Numbered from the stretch's first letter, positions 42,854 to 50,825 are shown. The stretch is 64,000 nt of DNA from Pseudomonas sp. CC120222-01a (GCF_003097235.1 NZ_QEQQ01000026.1:16191-80190), one strand, 5' to 3'. Notes: generated by a model not told the origin, from the letters alone. Translations and numbers: made by a program.

Positions 42854-43077
42854 TGCGCGCCTCCACTGATGTTCGCGCTGACGAAGCCACTGGACGGCTT
42901 CAAGCCAGCTTGTTTCAAGATGCTGTGTACGGTGCCTTTAGGCAGATCGCTCTTGGGATGAGGAACTGTCACCCTCCCTTTCTTGAACGGATGCCTGAAC
43001 TGGTGATGGCTGCCCTTCACCTCGACTTCATACCACCCATCCGCCTCAATGAGCTGGATCACTTCACGACTGCGCAT
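42850..43077 (-). CDS. hicA: HicA mRNA-interferase toxin
   Basis: 75 residues, dsRBD-like fold. The catalytic His24 is in GSHHQFRHP, and the C-terminal LPKGTVHSILKQAGL is typical. It cleaves mRNA and is neutralised by HicB. Toxin gene first, antitoxin second, the usual order for this family. Confidence 0.94.
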   Translation of the reverse strand: MRSREVIQLIEADGWYEVEVKGSHHQFRHPFKKGRVTVPHPKSDLPKGTVHSILKQAGLKPSSGFVSANISGGAQ

Positions 43078-43099
43078 TCACCCTTCCTTCGGCAGTCGA

Positions 43100-43114
43100 T
43101 GTGTATGATACACA
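43100..43114 (-). promoter_or_regulatory. Palindromic operator upstream of hicA
   Basis: TGTGTATGATACACA is a 15-base palindrome 22 bases upstream of the hicA start, the expected place for HicB ribbon-helix-helix binding. A diverged partner (GTACACACTATGCAC) follows about 25 bases further out. Confidence 0.65.
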
Positions 43115-43234
43115 CCGAATTGACCAAAACGAAGCGCAGTACACACTATGCACACGTCAGGCGACCAGCGGATGGTTCAGTTCACCCAGTAGGCTTCAAC
43201 TTATAGCTCTGTAGGAAACCTGCATTCCTCCCGT

Positions 43235-43251
43235 ATACCCCCAGGGGGTAT
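43235..43251. promoter_or_regulatory. CsoR-type palindrome at the end of the RcnR gene
   Basis: ATACCCCC-A-GGGGGTAT, a perfect 17-base palindrome that ends on the last base of the rcnR-like stop codon. The A/T-flanked G/C-tract layout is that of CsoR/RcnR/FrmR operators. It could also act as a short terminator hairpin, though it lacks a T-tract. Confidence 0.5.
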
Positions 43252-43526
43252 CACTTCAGATAAGACCGCAACAACGCCGCCACCTTGTCCGCCTCTTCCT
43301 GCCGCTCCTCGGCGCTCAGCCCTTCCGCGACCAGGTGTTCGCGGATGTGCCCTTCCATCACTTCGGTCATCAGCCCGTTCACCGCGCCGCGCACGGCGGC
43401 GATCTGCTGGAGGATCGCCAGGCAGTCCTTGTCTTGCTCCAGCGCGGTTTCCAGGGCAGCGGCCTGGCCTTTGATCTTGCGCACGCGGGTCAGCAGCTGC
43501 TTCTTGCTCTTGATCGTATGTGCCAT
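43251..43526 (-). CDS. RcnR/DmeR-type nickel-cobalt repressor (CsoR family)
   Basis: 91 residues. All four RcnR metal ligands are conserved at the same numbers: His3, Cys35, His60 and His64. This pattern separates Ni/Co sensors from CsoR (copper) and FrmR (formaldehyde). It diverges from a DmeF-like efflux gene, the known DmeR-DmeF arrangement. An operator lies between the two genes. Confidence 0.9.
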   Translation of the reverse strand: MAHTIKSKKQLLTRVRKIKGQAAALETALEQDKDCLAILQQIAAVRGAVNGLMTEVMEGHIREHLVAEGLSAEERQEEADKVAALLRSYLK

Positions 43527-43547
43527 TCGCTTTCACACCATGCTAGG

Positions 43548-43566
43548 TATACTGGGGTATAGTATA
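43548..43566. promoter_or_regulatory. RcnR/DmeR operator in the divergent promoter
   Basis: TATACTGGGGTATAGTATA contains TACT-N7-AGTA with a G-tract after the left arm. The spacing equals that of the E. coli RcnR site (TACT-G6-N-AGTA), with four G instead of six. It lies between the repressor and efflux start codons. Confidence 0.75.
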
Positions 43567-43596
43567 TTTCTCGACATTCCGGGAGCATGATAAACC

Positions 43597-44535
43597 ATGG
43601 CGACACAAACCTCAGGCCGCTGGCAGCACAGTCACCAGTTCCACACCAGTAACCTTGGCGCCGAGCGCAAGACACGCCTGGCCGTGTGGCTGACGGCGAT
43701 CATGATGGTGGCGGAAATCGCCGGTGGCTGGTTCTTCAACTCCATGGCCCTGCTCGCCGACGGCTGGCACATGAGCTCGCACGCCCTGGCGCTGGGGCTG
43801 TCGCTGCTGGCCTACGCTGCCGCACGCCGTTATGCCAAGGACCAGCGCTTCGCCTTCGGCACCTGGAAGATCGAGATCCTCGGCGGCTACTCCAGCGCCC
43901 TGCTGCTGCTCGGTGTGGCCGGGCTGATGGCCTTCCAGTCGGCCGAGCGCCTGCTGACGCCGGGGCCGATCCACTATGACGAGGCGATCTTCATTGCGAT
44001 GATCGGCCTGGCCGTGAACCTGATCTGTGCCTGGCTGCTGCGCGACGATCACGATCATCACCACCATGGTCATGGCCATGACCATCATCACGACCACGGC
44101 CATCATCACCACGACCTGAACCTGCGCTCGGCCTACCTGCATGTGATTGCCGACGCCGCCACGTCGGTGCTGGCGATCGTCGCCCTGCTGGCCGGCAAGT
44201 TCTGGGGCGCCAGCTGGCTTGACCCGGTGATGGGCCTGGTCGGGGCTGTGCTGGTGGCGCTCTGGGCCCGTGGCCTGCTGCGCGATACTGGTCGCGTCTT
44301 GCTGGATGCCGAGATGGATGCGCCAGTGGTCGAGGAGATTCGCGAGGTTGTCGCCGAACTGCCGGTACCCGCCACCATCACCGACCTGCACGTGTGGCGC
44401 GTAGGCAAGGACCAATACGCCTGTATCCTCAGCCTGGCCACCCAGGCGGCATTGAGTGCCGACAGCGTGCGCCAGGCACTGGTTGTGCACGAGGAACTGG
44501 CCCATATCACCGTCGAGGTCAACGCCCTGGCATAG
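43597..44535 (+). CDS. dmeF: Cobalt/nickel efflux protein DmeF (CDF family)
   Basis: 312 residues with six spans. The CDF metal site is in LLADGWHMSSHALALG (TM2, the DmeF variant), with HVIADAATSV in TM5. A long His-rich cytoplasmic loop (about residues 149-173, over a dozen His) lies between TM4 and TM5. A C-terminal dimer domain follows. It exports Co2+/Ni2+ with protons. Shine-Dalgarno CGGGAG. Confidence 0.92.
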   Translation: MATQTSGRWQHSHQFHTSNLGAERKTRLAVWLTAIMMVAEIAGGWFFNSMALLADGWHMSSHALALGLSLLAYAAARRYAKDQRFAFGTWKIEILGGYSSALLLLGVAGLMAFQSAERLLTPGPIHYDEAIFIAMIGLAVNLICAWLLRDDHDHHHHGHGHDHHHDHGHHHHDLNLRSAYLHVIADAATSVLAIVALLAGKFWGASWLDPVMGLVGAVLVALWARGLLRDTGRVLLDAEMDAPVVEEIREVVAELPVPATITDLHVWRVGKDQYACILSLATQAALSADSVRQALVVHEELAHITVEVNALA

Positions 44536-44631
44536 CGCGGGCAGGCAGCTGGACGTCGAGCCCAGGCAACTGCGGCTCGGCCATAGGCCCTATGGTGACG
44601 AGTCATTCAGCCAGTCACCAGGAGTTGTGCC

Positions 44632-44976
44632 ATGTCCGATTTCATCACCGTCCTGCGCGAAACCTGCCCGACGCCGGTCGTGGACGCCACCAAGTGGAAG
44701 CGCATCGGCGGCGATCCGCACACCGTCAACCTCAACGCCTACCTGTCGGCCGACGGCAGCAAGATCATGGGCACCTGGATCTGCACCCCGGGCAAGTTCG
44801 AGGTCAACTACGAGAAGTGGGAGTTCTGCCACTTCCTCGATGGCTACTGCATCATCACCCCGGAAGGCGAAGAGCCGAAGCACCTGAAAGCGGGTGATGT
44901 GTTCGTGATCGAACCGGGGATGAAAGGCACCTGGGAAGTGGTCGAGACCGTGCGCAAGTACTTCGTCTTCGCCTGA
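44632..44976 (+). CDS. Cupin-fold protein (DUF861-like)
   Basis: 114 residues, a single cupin: GTWICTPGKFEVNYEKWEFCHFLDGYCIITPEGEEPKHLKAGDVFVIEPGMKGTWEV. The Trp/Glu-rich pattern matches the (S)-ureidoglycine aminohydrolase-like cupin_3 group often linked to amino-acid or polyamine catabolism genes. The metal-binding His are mostly replaced here, so catalytic activity is doubtful. Single gene. Confidence 0.82.
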   Translation: MSDFITVLRETCPTPVVDATKWKRIGGDPHTVNLNAYLSADGSKIMGTWICTPGKFEVNYEKWEFCHFLDGYCIITPEGEEPKHLKAGDVFVIEPGMKGTWEVVETVRKYFVFA

Positions 44977-44996
44977 TTTATTGCCAGCGCGATGTA

Positions 44997-45031
44997 GGCC
45001 CTGTGGAAAACGCGAAACTTCCTACAGGGCC
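44997..45031 (+). terminator. Hairpin after the cupin gene
   Basis: GGCCCTGT (44997-45004) and ACAGGGCC (45024-45031) form an eight-pair stem with a 19-base loop. The sequence looks like a decayed REP of the CCTACAG family. Apart from this and the motif at 45135, the 293 bases before hcp (44977-45269) hold no recognisable gene. Confidence 0.45.
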
Positions 45032-45134
45032 ATCACTATGTTGAACAGCGGTATCAAAAATAGCTAAACAGATGTAAAACCAATGAACTTCGGCAACATC
45101 TTCTAACATTTACCCTCAGCTTGAATCCCCCTGC

Positions 45135-45168
45135 TTGTAGTCCTTTTCTGAATTGCTCCACACCGCCC
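45135..45168 (+). promoter_or_regulatory. Motif shared by the hcp leader and the 50.8-kb leader, copy 1
   Basis: TTGTAGTCCTTTTCTGAATT followed by GCTCC and ACCGCCC, about 135 bases before the hcp start. Copy 2 at 50791-50825 has 19 of the first 20 bases identical and keeps GCT-C...ACCGCCC. It is probably part of a promoter or regulator site common to both transcripts. Confidence 0.5.
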
Positions 45169-45269
45169 CATAGCGTATTGCCCTCGCACTCTCCCAGACC
45201 TAGCCTGCACGGGTCGCCCGATTCGCCGGGCAGCATTGCCCATCCAAAACAATGTCAAGGAGAGTAATC

Positions 45270-45758
45270 ATGGCATTCGACGCCTACATTCAGATCGACA
45301 GTATTCCAGGCGAAGCACTGGACGAGAAATACAGCAAATGGATTGAAGTGCTGGGCTATGACTTTGGCGTCAGCCAAAGTGCATCTGCCACTGCCAGTTC
45401 CGCGGGTGGCGCTACATCGGGCAGGACTTCTGTCACCAACTTCACTTTCACCAAATACCTCGACAACGCCAGTTGCAAACTGATGGAAGCCAGTTGCACA
45501 GGCCTGCACCTGAAAGAGGTGAATCTCGCCCTCTGCCGCGCTGGCGGCGACAAGCTCAGATACTTCGAAATCATCCTCGAAGAGGTGATCATCGCCGAAT
45601 ATTCGCAGGCCGTGGACTCCGGAGTGCCACTAGAAGTGGTTCAGCTCAATTACGGGCGGATCAAGACCACCTACACCCAGCAGCGCCGCCACGATGGCAG
45701 TGGCGGCGGCAATATCGCTGGAGGCTGGGACCGCATCGGCAACAAAAAATACGCGTGA
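45270..45758 (+). CDS. hcp: Hcp, type VI secretion tube protein (orphan)
   Basis: 162 residues. MAFDAYIQIDSIPGEALDEKYSKWIEVLGYDFGVSQ is the classical Hcp start, with the later TFTKYLDNASCKLMEA and VQLNYGRIKTTYTQ. A strong AAGGAG Shine-Dalgarno sets the start; six upstream codons are excluded. Hcp hexamers form the T6SS inner tube and chaperone small effectors in their lumen. No tss, vgrG or PAAR gene is near, so this copy depends on a T6SS encoded elsewhere and probably carries the next gene's product. Confidence 0.94.
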   Translation: MAFDAYIQIDSIPGEALDEKYSKWIEVLGYDFGVSQSASATASSAGGATSGRTSVTNFTFTKYLDNASCKLMEASCTGLHLKEVNLALCRAGGDKLRYFEIILEEVIIAEYSQAVDSGVPLEVVQLNYGRIKTTYTQQRRHDGSGGGNIAGGWDRIGNKKYA

Positions 45759-45768
45759 GGGTGCTGCC

Positions 45769-46746
45769 ATGTCTGAAGCCCGCGCGTACCTCAATCTCAA
45801 GCTGCAAAACTATCACAGGCTGAAATCCGATCTGGTGCTGAGCGGTCATGCCCTGGAGAAGTTTGACGTGCTGAATTCACACATCGCCAATACCGTGGTC
45901 CGTAGCGGCGAACTTATCATCATCGGCGACCCCACCACGGCCTCCTGCACCAGGCAGGAAGCCTGGATGATGAGGCAGGCCGCGATTGTGCATATGGGGT
46001 TGATGCGCAACGGCCAGGGTGTGGATAACTTTTTCCTAGATAATTTCGAGACGTTGAAGAGCCTCATTGCGCATGTCTCCATGGGTGCTGGCGTGGTCAG
46101 TGAAGGGTGGAGCAAGCACCTGAAAGCTATCGAGGCCACCTTGATGGATATCGAGAAGCTGCACCAACAGCATCTCGGGTCAGGGACCATGGCGGCTCGT
46201 GATCAGTTCTATGCCAAGCGTTCGGCGTTGTTTAGGAGACTGGATGAACAATTAGAAAAGCTGGCCGCTTACGGTTCAGGGCTAAAGAACAAAGGTTCGA
46301 TCAAAAGGACGTTAGGGATATCCACAAAGAGTTATTTGCATACAGGCGAGATTGCTGGATATGCCAATAAAGTCTCAGGCGTGGCGACGGCTGCTAATTT
46401 GATCAAGAAAGGAACGTACGTGGGGATTGCGTTAGACGTCGCTGCTACGGGCCTGGAGATACATAAAGCCTGTACACTCGGACGCGAGGAGGAATGTAGA
46501 AAGGCACAGTATGTTGAGATTAGCTCTTTAACCTTCGGCATAGGAGGTACAACCGTTGGGGCTATCGTTGGCAAACGTATTTTAGGTGCGGCTTGCGGCG
46601 TGATTTTTGGCGTAGCAACTAGGGGAGCCGGAGGCCTCGCTTGCGGGATTTTCGGCGGTACAGCAGGGGGAATGGCAGGCGGCAAGCTGGGAAATGAAGT
46701 AGGAGCTGAAATTGGAGAAGTTCTATACGAGACGGTAACAAAATGA
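45769..46746 (+). CDS. Putative Hcp-dependent pore-forming T6SS effector
   Basis: 325 residues, not assigned to a named family by eye. Residues 1-190 are soluble and helix-rich. From 215 on it becomes hydrophobic: a first segment (about 215-232) and a long Gly/Ala-rich stretch (about 251-306) with repeated small-xxx-small patterns (GIGGTTVGAIVG, GGLACGIFGGTAGGMAGGKLG), a glycine-zipper signature of membrane-inserting toxins such as the T6SS effectors Tse4 and Ssp6. It starts ten bases after hcp and overlaps the next, membrane-protein gene by four bases. Base composition falls toward AT in the second half, suggesting acquisition. Toxic activity is inferred. Confidence 0.65.
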   Translation: MSEARAYLNLKLQNYHRLKSDLVLSGHALEKFDVLNSHIANTVVRSGELIIIGDPTTASCTRQEAWMMRQAAIVHMGLMRNGQGVDNFFLDNFETLKSLIAHVSMGAGVVSEGWSKHLKAIEATLMDIEKLHQQHLGSGTMAARDQFYAKRSALFRRLDEQLEKLAAYGSGLKNKGSIKRTLGISTKSYLHTGEIAGYANKVSGVATAANLIKKGTYVGIALDVAATGLEIHKACTLGREEECRKAQYVEISSLTFGIGGTTVGAIVGKRILGAACGVIFGVATRGAGGLACGIFGGTAGGMAGGKLGNEVGAEIGEVLYETVTK

Positions 46747-47135
46747 CAATTATCCACGTGGCCTTTTTAGTGCACGGCCTAATCTTCATAACATTGACTT
46801 TTTCAACCCTGACAATAACGATCTATATTGCCCACCGCAAAATCGATCACATTGAAAGTTTCTTATCAAACTGTGATATGGTAACGGGTGAAAAAGAGTT
46901 ATGGCAACATGCTGGACTGATGGGAAAAATCATACGACTGACCAATATTTCATTTATCCTCCTCACCCCCAAGATTTACACAAAAAGAAAACTAATCGAT
47001 ATCGACGAAATCAATAAGCTACCTTCGAAAATCAAGACCCCCCTCATCGCTATAGGCGTTGGATTCACGACATCATTTATTGCACTTTTAGGACTAGGTG
47101 TTTTCATGCATTACTTACCCCCCTTACCTAAATAA
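46743..47135 (+). CDS. Putative membrane immunity protein for the T6SS effector
   Basis: 130 residues. TM1 at about 4-30 and TM2 at about 99-123 flank a hydrophilic, Lys-rich cytoplasmic or periplasmic segment. It is clearly AT-rich compared with the chromosome. Four-base overlap (ATGA) with the effector gene, small size and inner-membrane location fit an immunity protein for a pore-forming toxin. No homologue is recognised; a structural or accessory role is possible. Confidence 0.6.
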   Translation: MTIIHVAFLVHGLIFITLTFSTLTITIYIAHRKIDHIESFLSNCDMVTGEKELWQHAGLMGKIIRLTNISFILLTPKIYTKRKLIDIDEINKLPSKIKTPLIAIGVGFTTSFIALLGLGVFMHYLPPLPK

Positions 47136-47227
47136 TTCCCAAAAAAACACCGCAGTACGGGCCCCCTCCCCTCTGGTGCGCAGTTACAGAGGGAAGGCCG
47201 CCCGCCCCGCGATGAAGTCCTCGCTCG

Positions 47228-48118
47228 TCAATCCTTCTTGCGGTACCCCTCGACGATCGCCGAAAAGTCCTTGCCGCCTTCACCGCGCAGGCTCATCGCC
47301 TGGTAAAGCTGCTGGGCCACAGCACCGAGGATCACCGGCTGGTGTGCCTGGCGCGCAGCCTCGGTGGCCAGCCCCAGGTCCTTGAGCATCAGTTCGGCGC
47401 CAAACCCACCGGTATACCCACGCGAGGCAGGTGCAGTCTCGATAATGCCCGGCCACGGGTTGTAGGTATCGGAGCTCCAGCAGCGTCCCGTCGAGCTGTT
47501 GATGATCCCTGCCAGCACCTTGGTGTCGATGCCCAGCGCATTACCCAGGGCCATGGCCTCGGACACGCCGATCATCGAGATGCCCAGCAGCAGGTTGTTG
47601 CAGATCTTGGCGATCTGCCCGGTACCCACTTCACCGCAGTGCACGATGTTGCGGCCCATCTGCTCCAGCACCGGCTTGAGCGTGGCGAACAGCTCGGTGC
47701 TGGCGCCGACCATGAAGGTCAGCGTGCCCGCCGCCGCGCCGCCGGTACCGCCGGACACCGGCGCATCACCCATGTCCACACCCTTGGCCGCAGCGGCCTT
47801 GGACACATCACGTGCGGTCTGCGGGTCGATGGTGCTGCAGTCCAGCGTCGGCGTGCCTGGGCGGATGCCCGCCAGCACACCGTCGTCTTCGTTGAGGTAC
47901 ACGGCGCGCACATGGGCTGCCGCCGGCAGCATGGTGATCACCAGCTCGCTGCTGGCCGCCGCGTCCCGGGGCGAAGCGCTGACCTGCCCGCCCAGTTCGG
48001 CGAGTTCGGCCAGCACGGTCTTGTTCAGGTCGAACAGGTTCAGCTGATGCCCGGCCTTGATCAGGTTGCGGGCCATGGGTGCGCCCATGTTGCCCAGGCC
48101 GATGAATGCGATACGCAT
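47228..48118 (-). CDS. mmsB: 3-Hydroxyisobutyrate dehydrogenase
   Basis: 296 residues. N-terminal NAD-binding GLGNMGAPMARNLIKAGH, substrate-binding DAPVSGGTGGAAAGTLTFMVG, and the catalytic Lys region GQIAKICNNLLLG. It oxidises 3-hydroxyisobutyrate to methylmalonate semialdehyde in valine catabolism. It starts ten bases after mmsA. Confidence 0.94.
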   Translation of the reverse strand: MRIAFIGLGNMGAPMARNLIKAGHQLNLFDLNKTVLAELAELGGQVSASPRDAAASSELVITMLPAAAHVRAVYLNEDDGVLAGIRPGTPTLDCSTIDPQTARDVSKAAAAKGVDMGDAPVSGGTGGAAAGTLTFMVGASTELFATLKPVLEQMGRNIVHCGEVGTGQIAKICNNLLLGISMIGVSEAMALGNALGIDTKVLAGIINSSTGRCWSSDTYNPWPGIIETAPASRGYTGGFGAELMLKDLGLATEAARQAHQPVILGAVAQQLYQAMSLRGEGGKDFSAIVEGYRKKD

Positions 48119-48128
48119 GACAAGCTCC

Positions 48129-49655
48129 TTAGCGCAGGCTGATGGTGGTGTTCACACCGTCGTTGACGCTGTCGTCATCGAACCAGCGGGCGGTGACGGT
48201 CTTGGTCTGAGTGTAGAACTGCACCACTTGCTTGCCGTACGGGCCCAGGTCGCCGAGCTTGGAACCGCGCGAGCCAGTGAAACTGAAGAACGGTACCGGT
48301 ACCGGAATCGGGATGTTGATACCGACCTGGCCGATGTCGATCTCGCTCTGGAACTTGCGCGCCGCCGCGCCGCTCTGGGTGAACAGGCCAGTGCCGTTGC
48401 CGAACGGGTTGGCGTTGACCAGGGCGATGGCTTCGTCGAGGGTGTCGACTTCCAGGGTCACCAGCACCGGGCCGAAGATTTCCTGGGTGTACACCTGCAT
48501 GTCGGTCTTCACCCCGGAGAACAGGGTCGGGCCGACGAAGTTGCCTTGCTCGTAGCCCGGCACCTTCACCCCACGGCCATCGAGTTCGAGCTTGGCGCCT
48601 TCCTGGATGCCACTTTCGATCAGGCCCAGCACCCGCTCCTTGGCGCGCTTGGAAACCACCGGGCCGACATCGGTGCCCGGCTCGCAACCGGCGTTGACCT
48701 TGAGCTTGCTCGCCGCGTCCTTGATGTCTGGCAGCCACTCACGCGCCTTGCCCACCAGTACCGCCACCGAAGTAGCCATGCAGCGCTGGCCTGCTGCACC
48801 GAAGGCAGCACCGACCAGGGCGTTGACGGTTTGCGTGCGGTTGGCGTCAGGCAGCACCACAGCGTGGTTCTTCGCGCCCATCATCGACTGCACGCGCTTG
48901 CCGTGCTGGCTGGCCAGGTTGTAGACGTGGGTACCGACTTCGGTGGAGCCGACGAAGGAAATCGCCTTGATGTCCTGGTGGGTGCAGATCGCATCCACCA
49001 CCTGTTTGCCGCCGTGCACCACGTTCAGCACACCGGCAGGCACACCGGCTTCCAGCGCCAGCTCGACCAGCAGCATGGTCGACAGTGGGTCCTGCTCGGA
49101 CGGCTTGAGGACAAAGGTGTTGCCGCAGACGATGGCCATCGGGAACATCCACAGCGGAATCATCGCCGGGAAGTTGAACGGGGTGATGCCAGCGCACACA
49201 CCGATCGGCTGGCGCAGGGTGTAGGTGTCCACGCCACCGGCAACGTTCTCGGCGAACTCGCCCATCTGCAGGGTGCCGATGGAGGCCGCATGCTCGACCA
49301 CTTCCAGGCCGCGGAAGATGTCGCCTTCGGCGTCGGCGAGGGTCTTGCCCTGCTCGGCGCTGAGGACCTGGGCGATGCGCTTGGTGTGTTCGCGGATCAG
49401 CGCCTGCAGCTTGAGCATGATGCGCATGCGTGCCCCAATCGGGGTGTCACGCCAGGTCTTGAAGGCACGCTGGCCAGCGGCCACGGCGGCATCCACTTCT
49501 TCGACGGTGGCGAACGGTACCCGCGCCAGCACCTCTTGGGTGGCCGGGTTGACGATATCGCGCCATTCGCTGGTTTTCGACTCGACCCACTGGCCGTCGA
49601 TCAGCAGCTTGACCTGCTCGACCTTGGTCTTGTCAGGGGATTGTGGTGCGTTCAT
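48129..49655 (-). CDS. mmsA: Methylmalonate-semialdehyde dehydrogenase (CoA-acylating)
   Basis: 508 residues. ALDH fold with the MmsA pattern: FNFPAMIPLWMFPMAIVCGNTFVLKPSEQDP, GSTEVGTHVYNLASQHGKR, catalytic Cys in GAAGQRCMA, and PVPVPFFSFTGSRGS. It converts methylmalonate semialdehyde to propionyl-CoA. The start MNAPQSPDKTK has an AAGGAGAA Shine-Dalgarno; the 46-residue upstream frame lacks homology. Confidence 0.95.
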   Translation of the reverse strand: MNAPQSPDKTKVEQVKLLIDGQWVESKTSEWRDIVNPATQEVLARVPFATVEEVDAAVAAGQRAFKTWRDTPIGARMRIMLKLQALIREHTKRIAQVLSAEQGKTLADAEGDIFRGLEVVEHAASIGTLQMGEFAENVAGGVDTYTLRQPIGVCAGITPFNFPAMIPLWMFPMAIVCGNTFVLKPSEQDPLSTMLLVELALEAGVPAGVLNVVHGGKQVVDAICTHQDIKAISFVGSTEVGTHVYNLASQHGKRVQSMMGAKNHAVVLPDANRTQTVNALVGAAFGAAGQRCMATSVAVLVGKAREWLPDIKDAASKLKVNAGCEPGTDVGPVVSKRAKERVLGLIESGIQEGAKLELDGRGVKVPGYEQGNFVGPTLFSGVKTDMQVYTQEIFGPVLVTLEVDTLDEAIALVNANPFGNGTGLFTQSGAAARKFQSEIDIGQVGINIPIPVPVPFFSFTGSRGSKLGDLGPYGKQVVQFYTQTKTVTARWFDDDSVNDGVNTTISLR

Positions 49656-49742
49656 CTGCGTTCTCCTTGGAATTATTGTCAGGACGAGATCGCCAGCGCC
49701 GGGCAAACACGAGGTGGCGCCTTGGGGCTTTTTTCGAGTATA

Positions 49743-49756
49743 GATGTGCAAACATC
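49743..49756. promoter_or_regulatory. Palindrome between mmsA and the LysR gene
   Basis: GATGT-GCAA-ACATC is a 14-base inverted repeat in the 132-base gap between the divergent start codons. It is a reasonable binding site for the LysR regulator. Confidence 0.5.
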
Positions 49757-49787
49757 CAACAAGAACGCACAAAAAAACCGGATCAAC

Positions 49788-50732
49788 ATGCAAAAAGACC
49801 TGACCTCCCTCAGTGCGCTGAACTGGGACGACCTGAAGTTCTTCCTCGAAGTGGCGCGCACGCGCAAGGCCAGCAGCGCGGCCAAACGCCTGGCCGTCGA
49901 CTACACCACGGTGTCGCGGCGCATCAGCTCGCTGGAGGGGGCGTTGGGCACGCTGCTGTTCGAGAAGTCACGCACCAACGGCTTCGTCCTGACCGCCGAG
50001 GGGCAACGCCTGCTGGGCTACGCGGAGTCGATCGAGAGCACCTTGCACATGGCCTGCGAGCAAGTCTCAGGCTCCGGCGTGGCGCTGTCGGGGCATGTGC
50101 GCATGGGCTGCACCGAGGGCTTCGGCAGCTTCTTCGTCACCCCGCAGTTGAGCCACTTCGTCGATGCCTACCCGGCGATCTCGGTGGATATCCTGCCGCT
50201 GCCGCACTTCATCAGCCTGTCCAAGCGCGAGGCAGACATCGTCATTGCCCTGGAACGGCCGGAGCATGGGCCTTATGTGTGCTGCAAGCTGTGTGACTAT
50301 CGGTTGCGGCTTTATGCGACCCAGGACTACCTCGACAGCCACGCGCCGATCCGCCAGGTCAGCGACCTGGTCAGCCACCCGTTCATCAGCTATGTCGACG
50401 ACCTGGCGTTCAGCTCGGAGCTGTTGTACCTGGCCAACCTGATTCCCAATGCCAATGCGCACTTGCGCAGCACCAGCGTCATAGCCCAGTACACGGCAGC
50501 GCTGCAGGGGCGTGGCTTGGCGATCTTGCCGTGCTTCCTCGCGGCGCAGGATGCGCGGCTGGTGACGGTGTTGCCGGAGGAGATCGAGGTGACGCGGCAA
50601 TTCTGGATGTATTGCCGGGAGGACTTGCGCAAGTTGAAGCGGATTACCCTGCTGTGGGATTACATCCGCGGGGTGACAGAGGCGAATGCGCCGTTGTTGA
50701 TGGGTGAGACCCGCGAGATGCGCTTTGCATGA
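49788..50732 (+). CDS. LysR-family regulator of the mms operon (inferred)
   Basis: 314 residues. HTH: LKFFLEVARTRKASSAAKRLAVDYTTVSRRISSLEG. The effector domain keeps the typical LysR pattern. It diverges from mmsAB, so control of valine catabolism is likely. P. aeruginosa uses an AraC-type MmsR for the same operon, so the regulator class differs here. A much longer in-frame reading frame upstream runs antisense to mmsA and is not real; the ATG at 49788 begins the conserved N-terminus. Confidence 0.85.
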   Translation: MQKDLTSLSALNWDDLKFFLEVARTRKASSAAKRLAVDYTTVSRRISSLEGALGTLLFEKSRTNGFVLTAEGQRLLGYAESIESTLHMACEQVSGSGVALSGHVRMGCTEGFGSFFVTPQLSHFVDAYPAISVDILPLPHFISLSKREADIVIALERPEHGPYVCCKLCDYRLRLYATQDYLDSHAPIRQVSDLVSHPFISYVDDLAFSSELLYLANLIPNANAHLRSTSVIAQYTAALQGRGLAILPCFLAAQDARLVTVLPEEIEVTRQFWMYCREDLRKLKRITLLWDYIRGVTEANAPLLMGETREMRFA

Positions 50733-50790
50733 ACGCTGAAAATCTAAAGACGATCCCCTCTGATCCAAAACTTCAGATTTTTCCCGTTGT

Positions 50791-50825
50791 TTGTAGTCCA
50801 TTTCTGAATTAGCTTCCTACCGCCC
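50791..50825 (+). promoter_or_regulatory. Motif shared with the hcp leader, copy 2
   Basis: TTGTAGTCCATTTCTGAATT, then AGCTTC and ACCGCCC; 41 bases before the first hairpin of the structured leader. See copy 1 at 45135-45168. Confidence 0.5.

Noticed and set aside
43201..43536. Overlapping 111-codon frame on the RcnR strand
   Set aside because: It is an Arg/Gly/Pro-rich alternative frame; the RcnR frame keeps all metal ligands.
44097..44118. CAC/CAT-rich tract as a microsatellite or CRISPR-like repeat
   Set aside because: It encodes the His-rich loop of DmeF and keeps the reading frame.
48057..50732. An 891-codon open frame on the plus strand
   Set aside because: Its first two thirds run antisense to mmsA with low-complexity Gln/His/Arg-rich content typical of GC-rich shadow frames; only the LysR part from 49788 is real.
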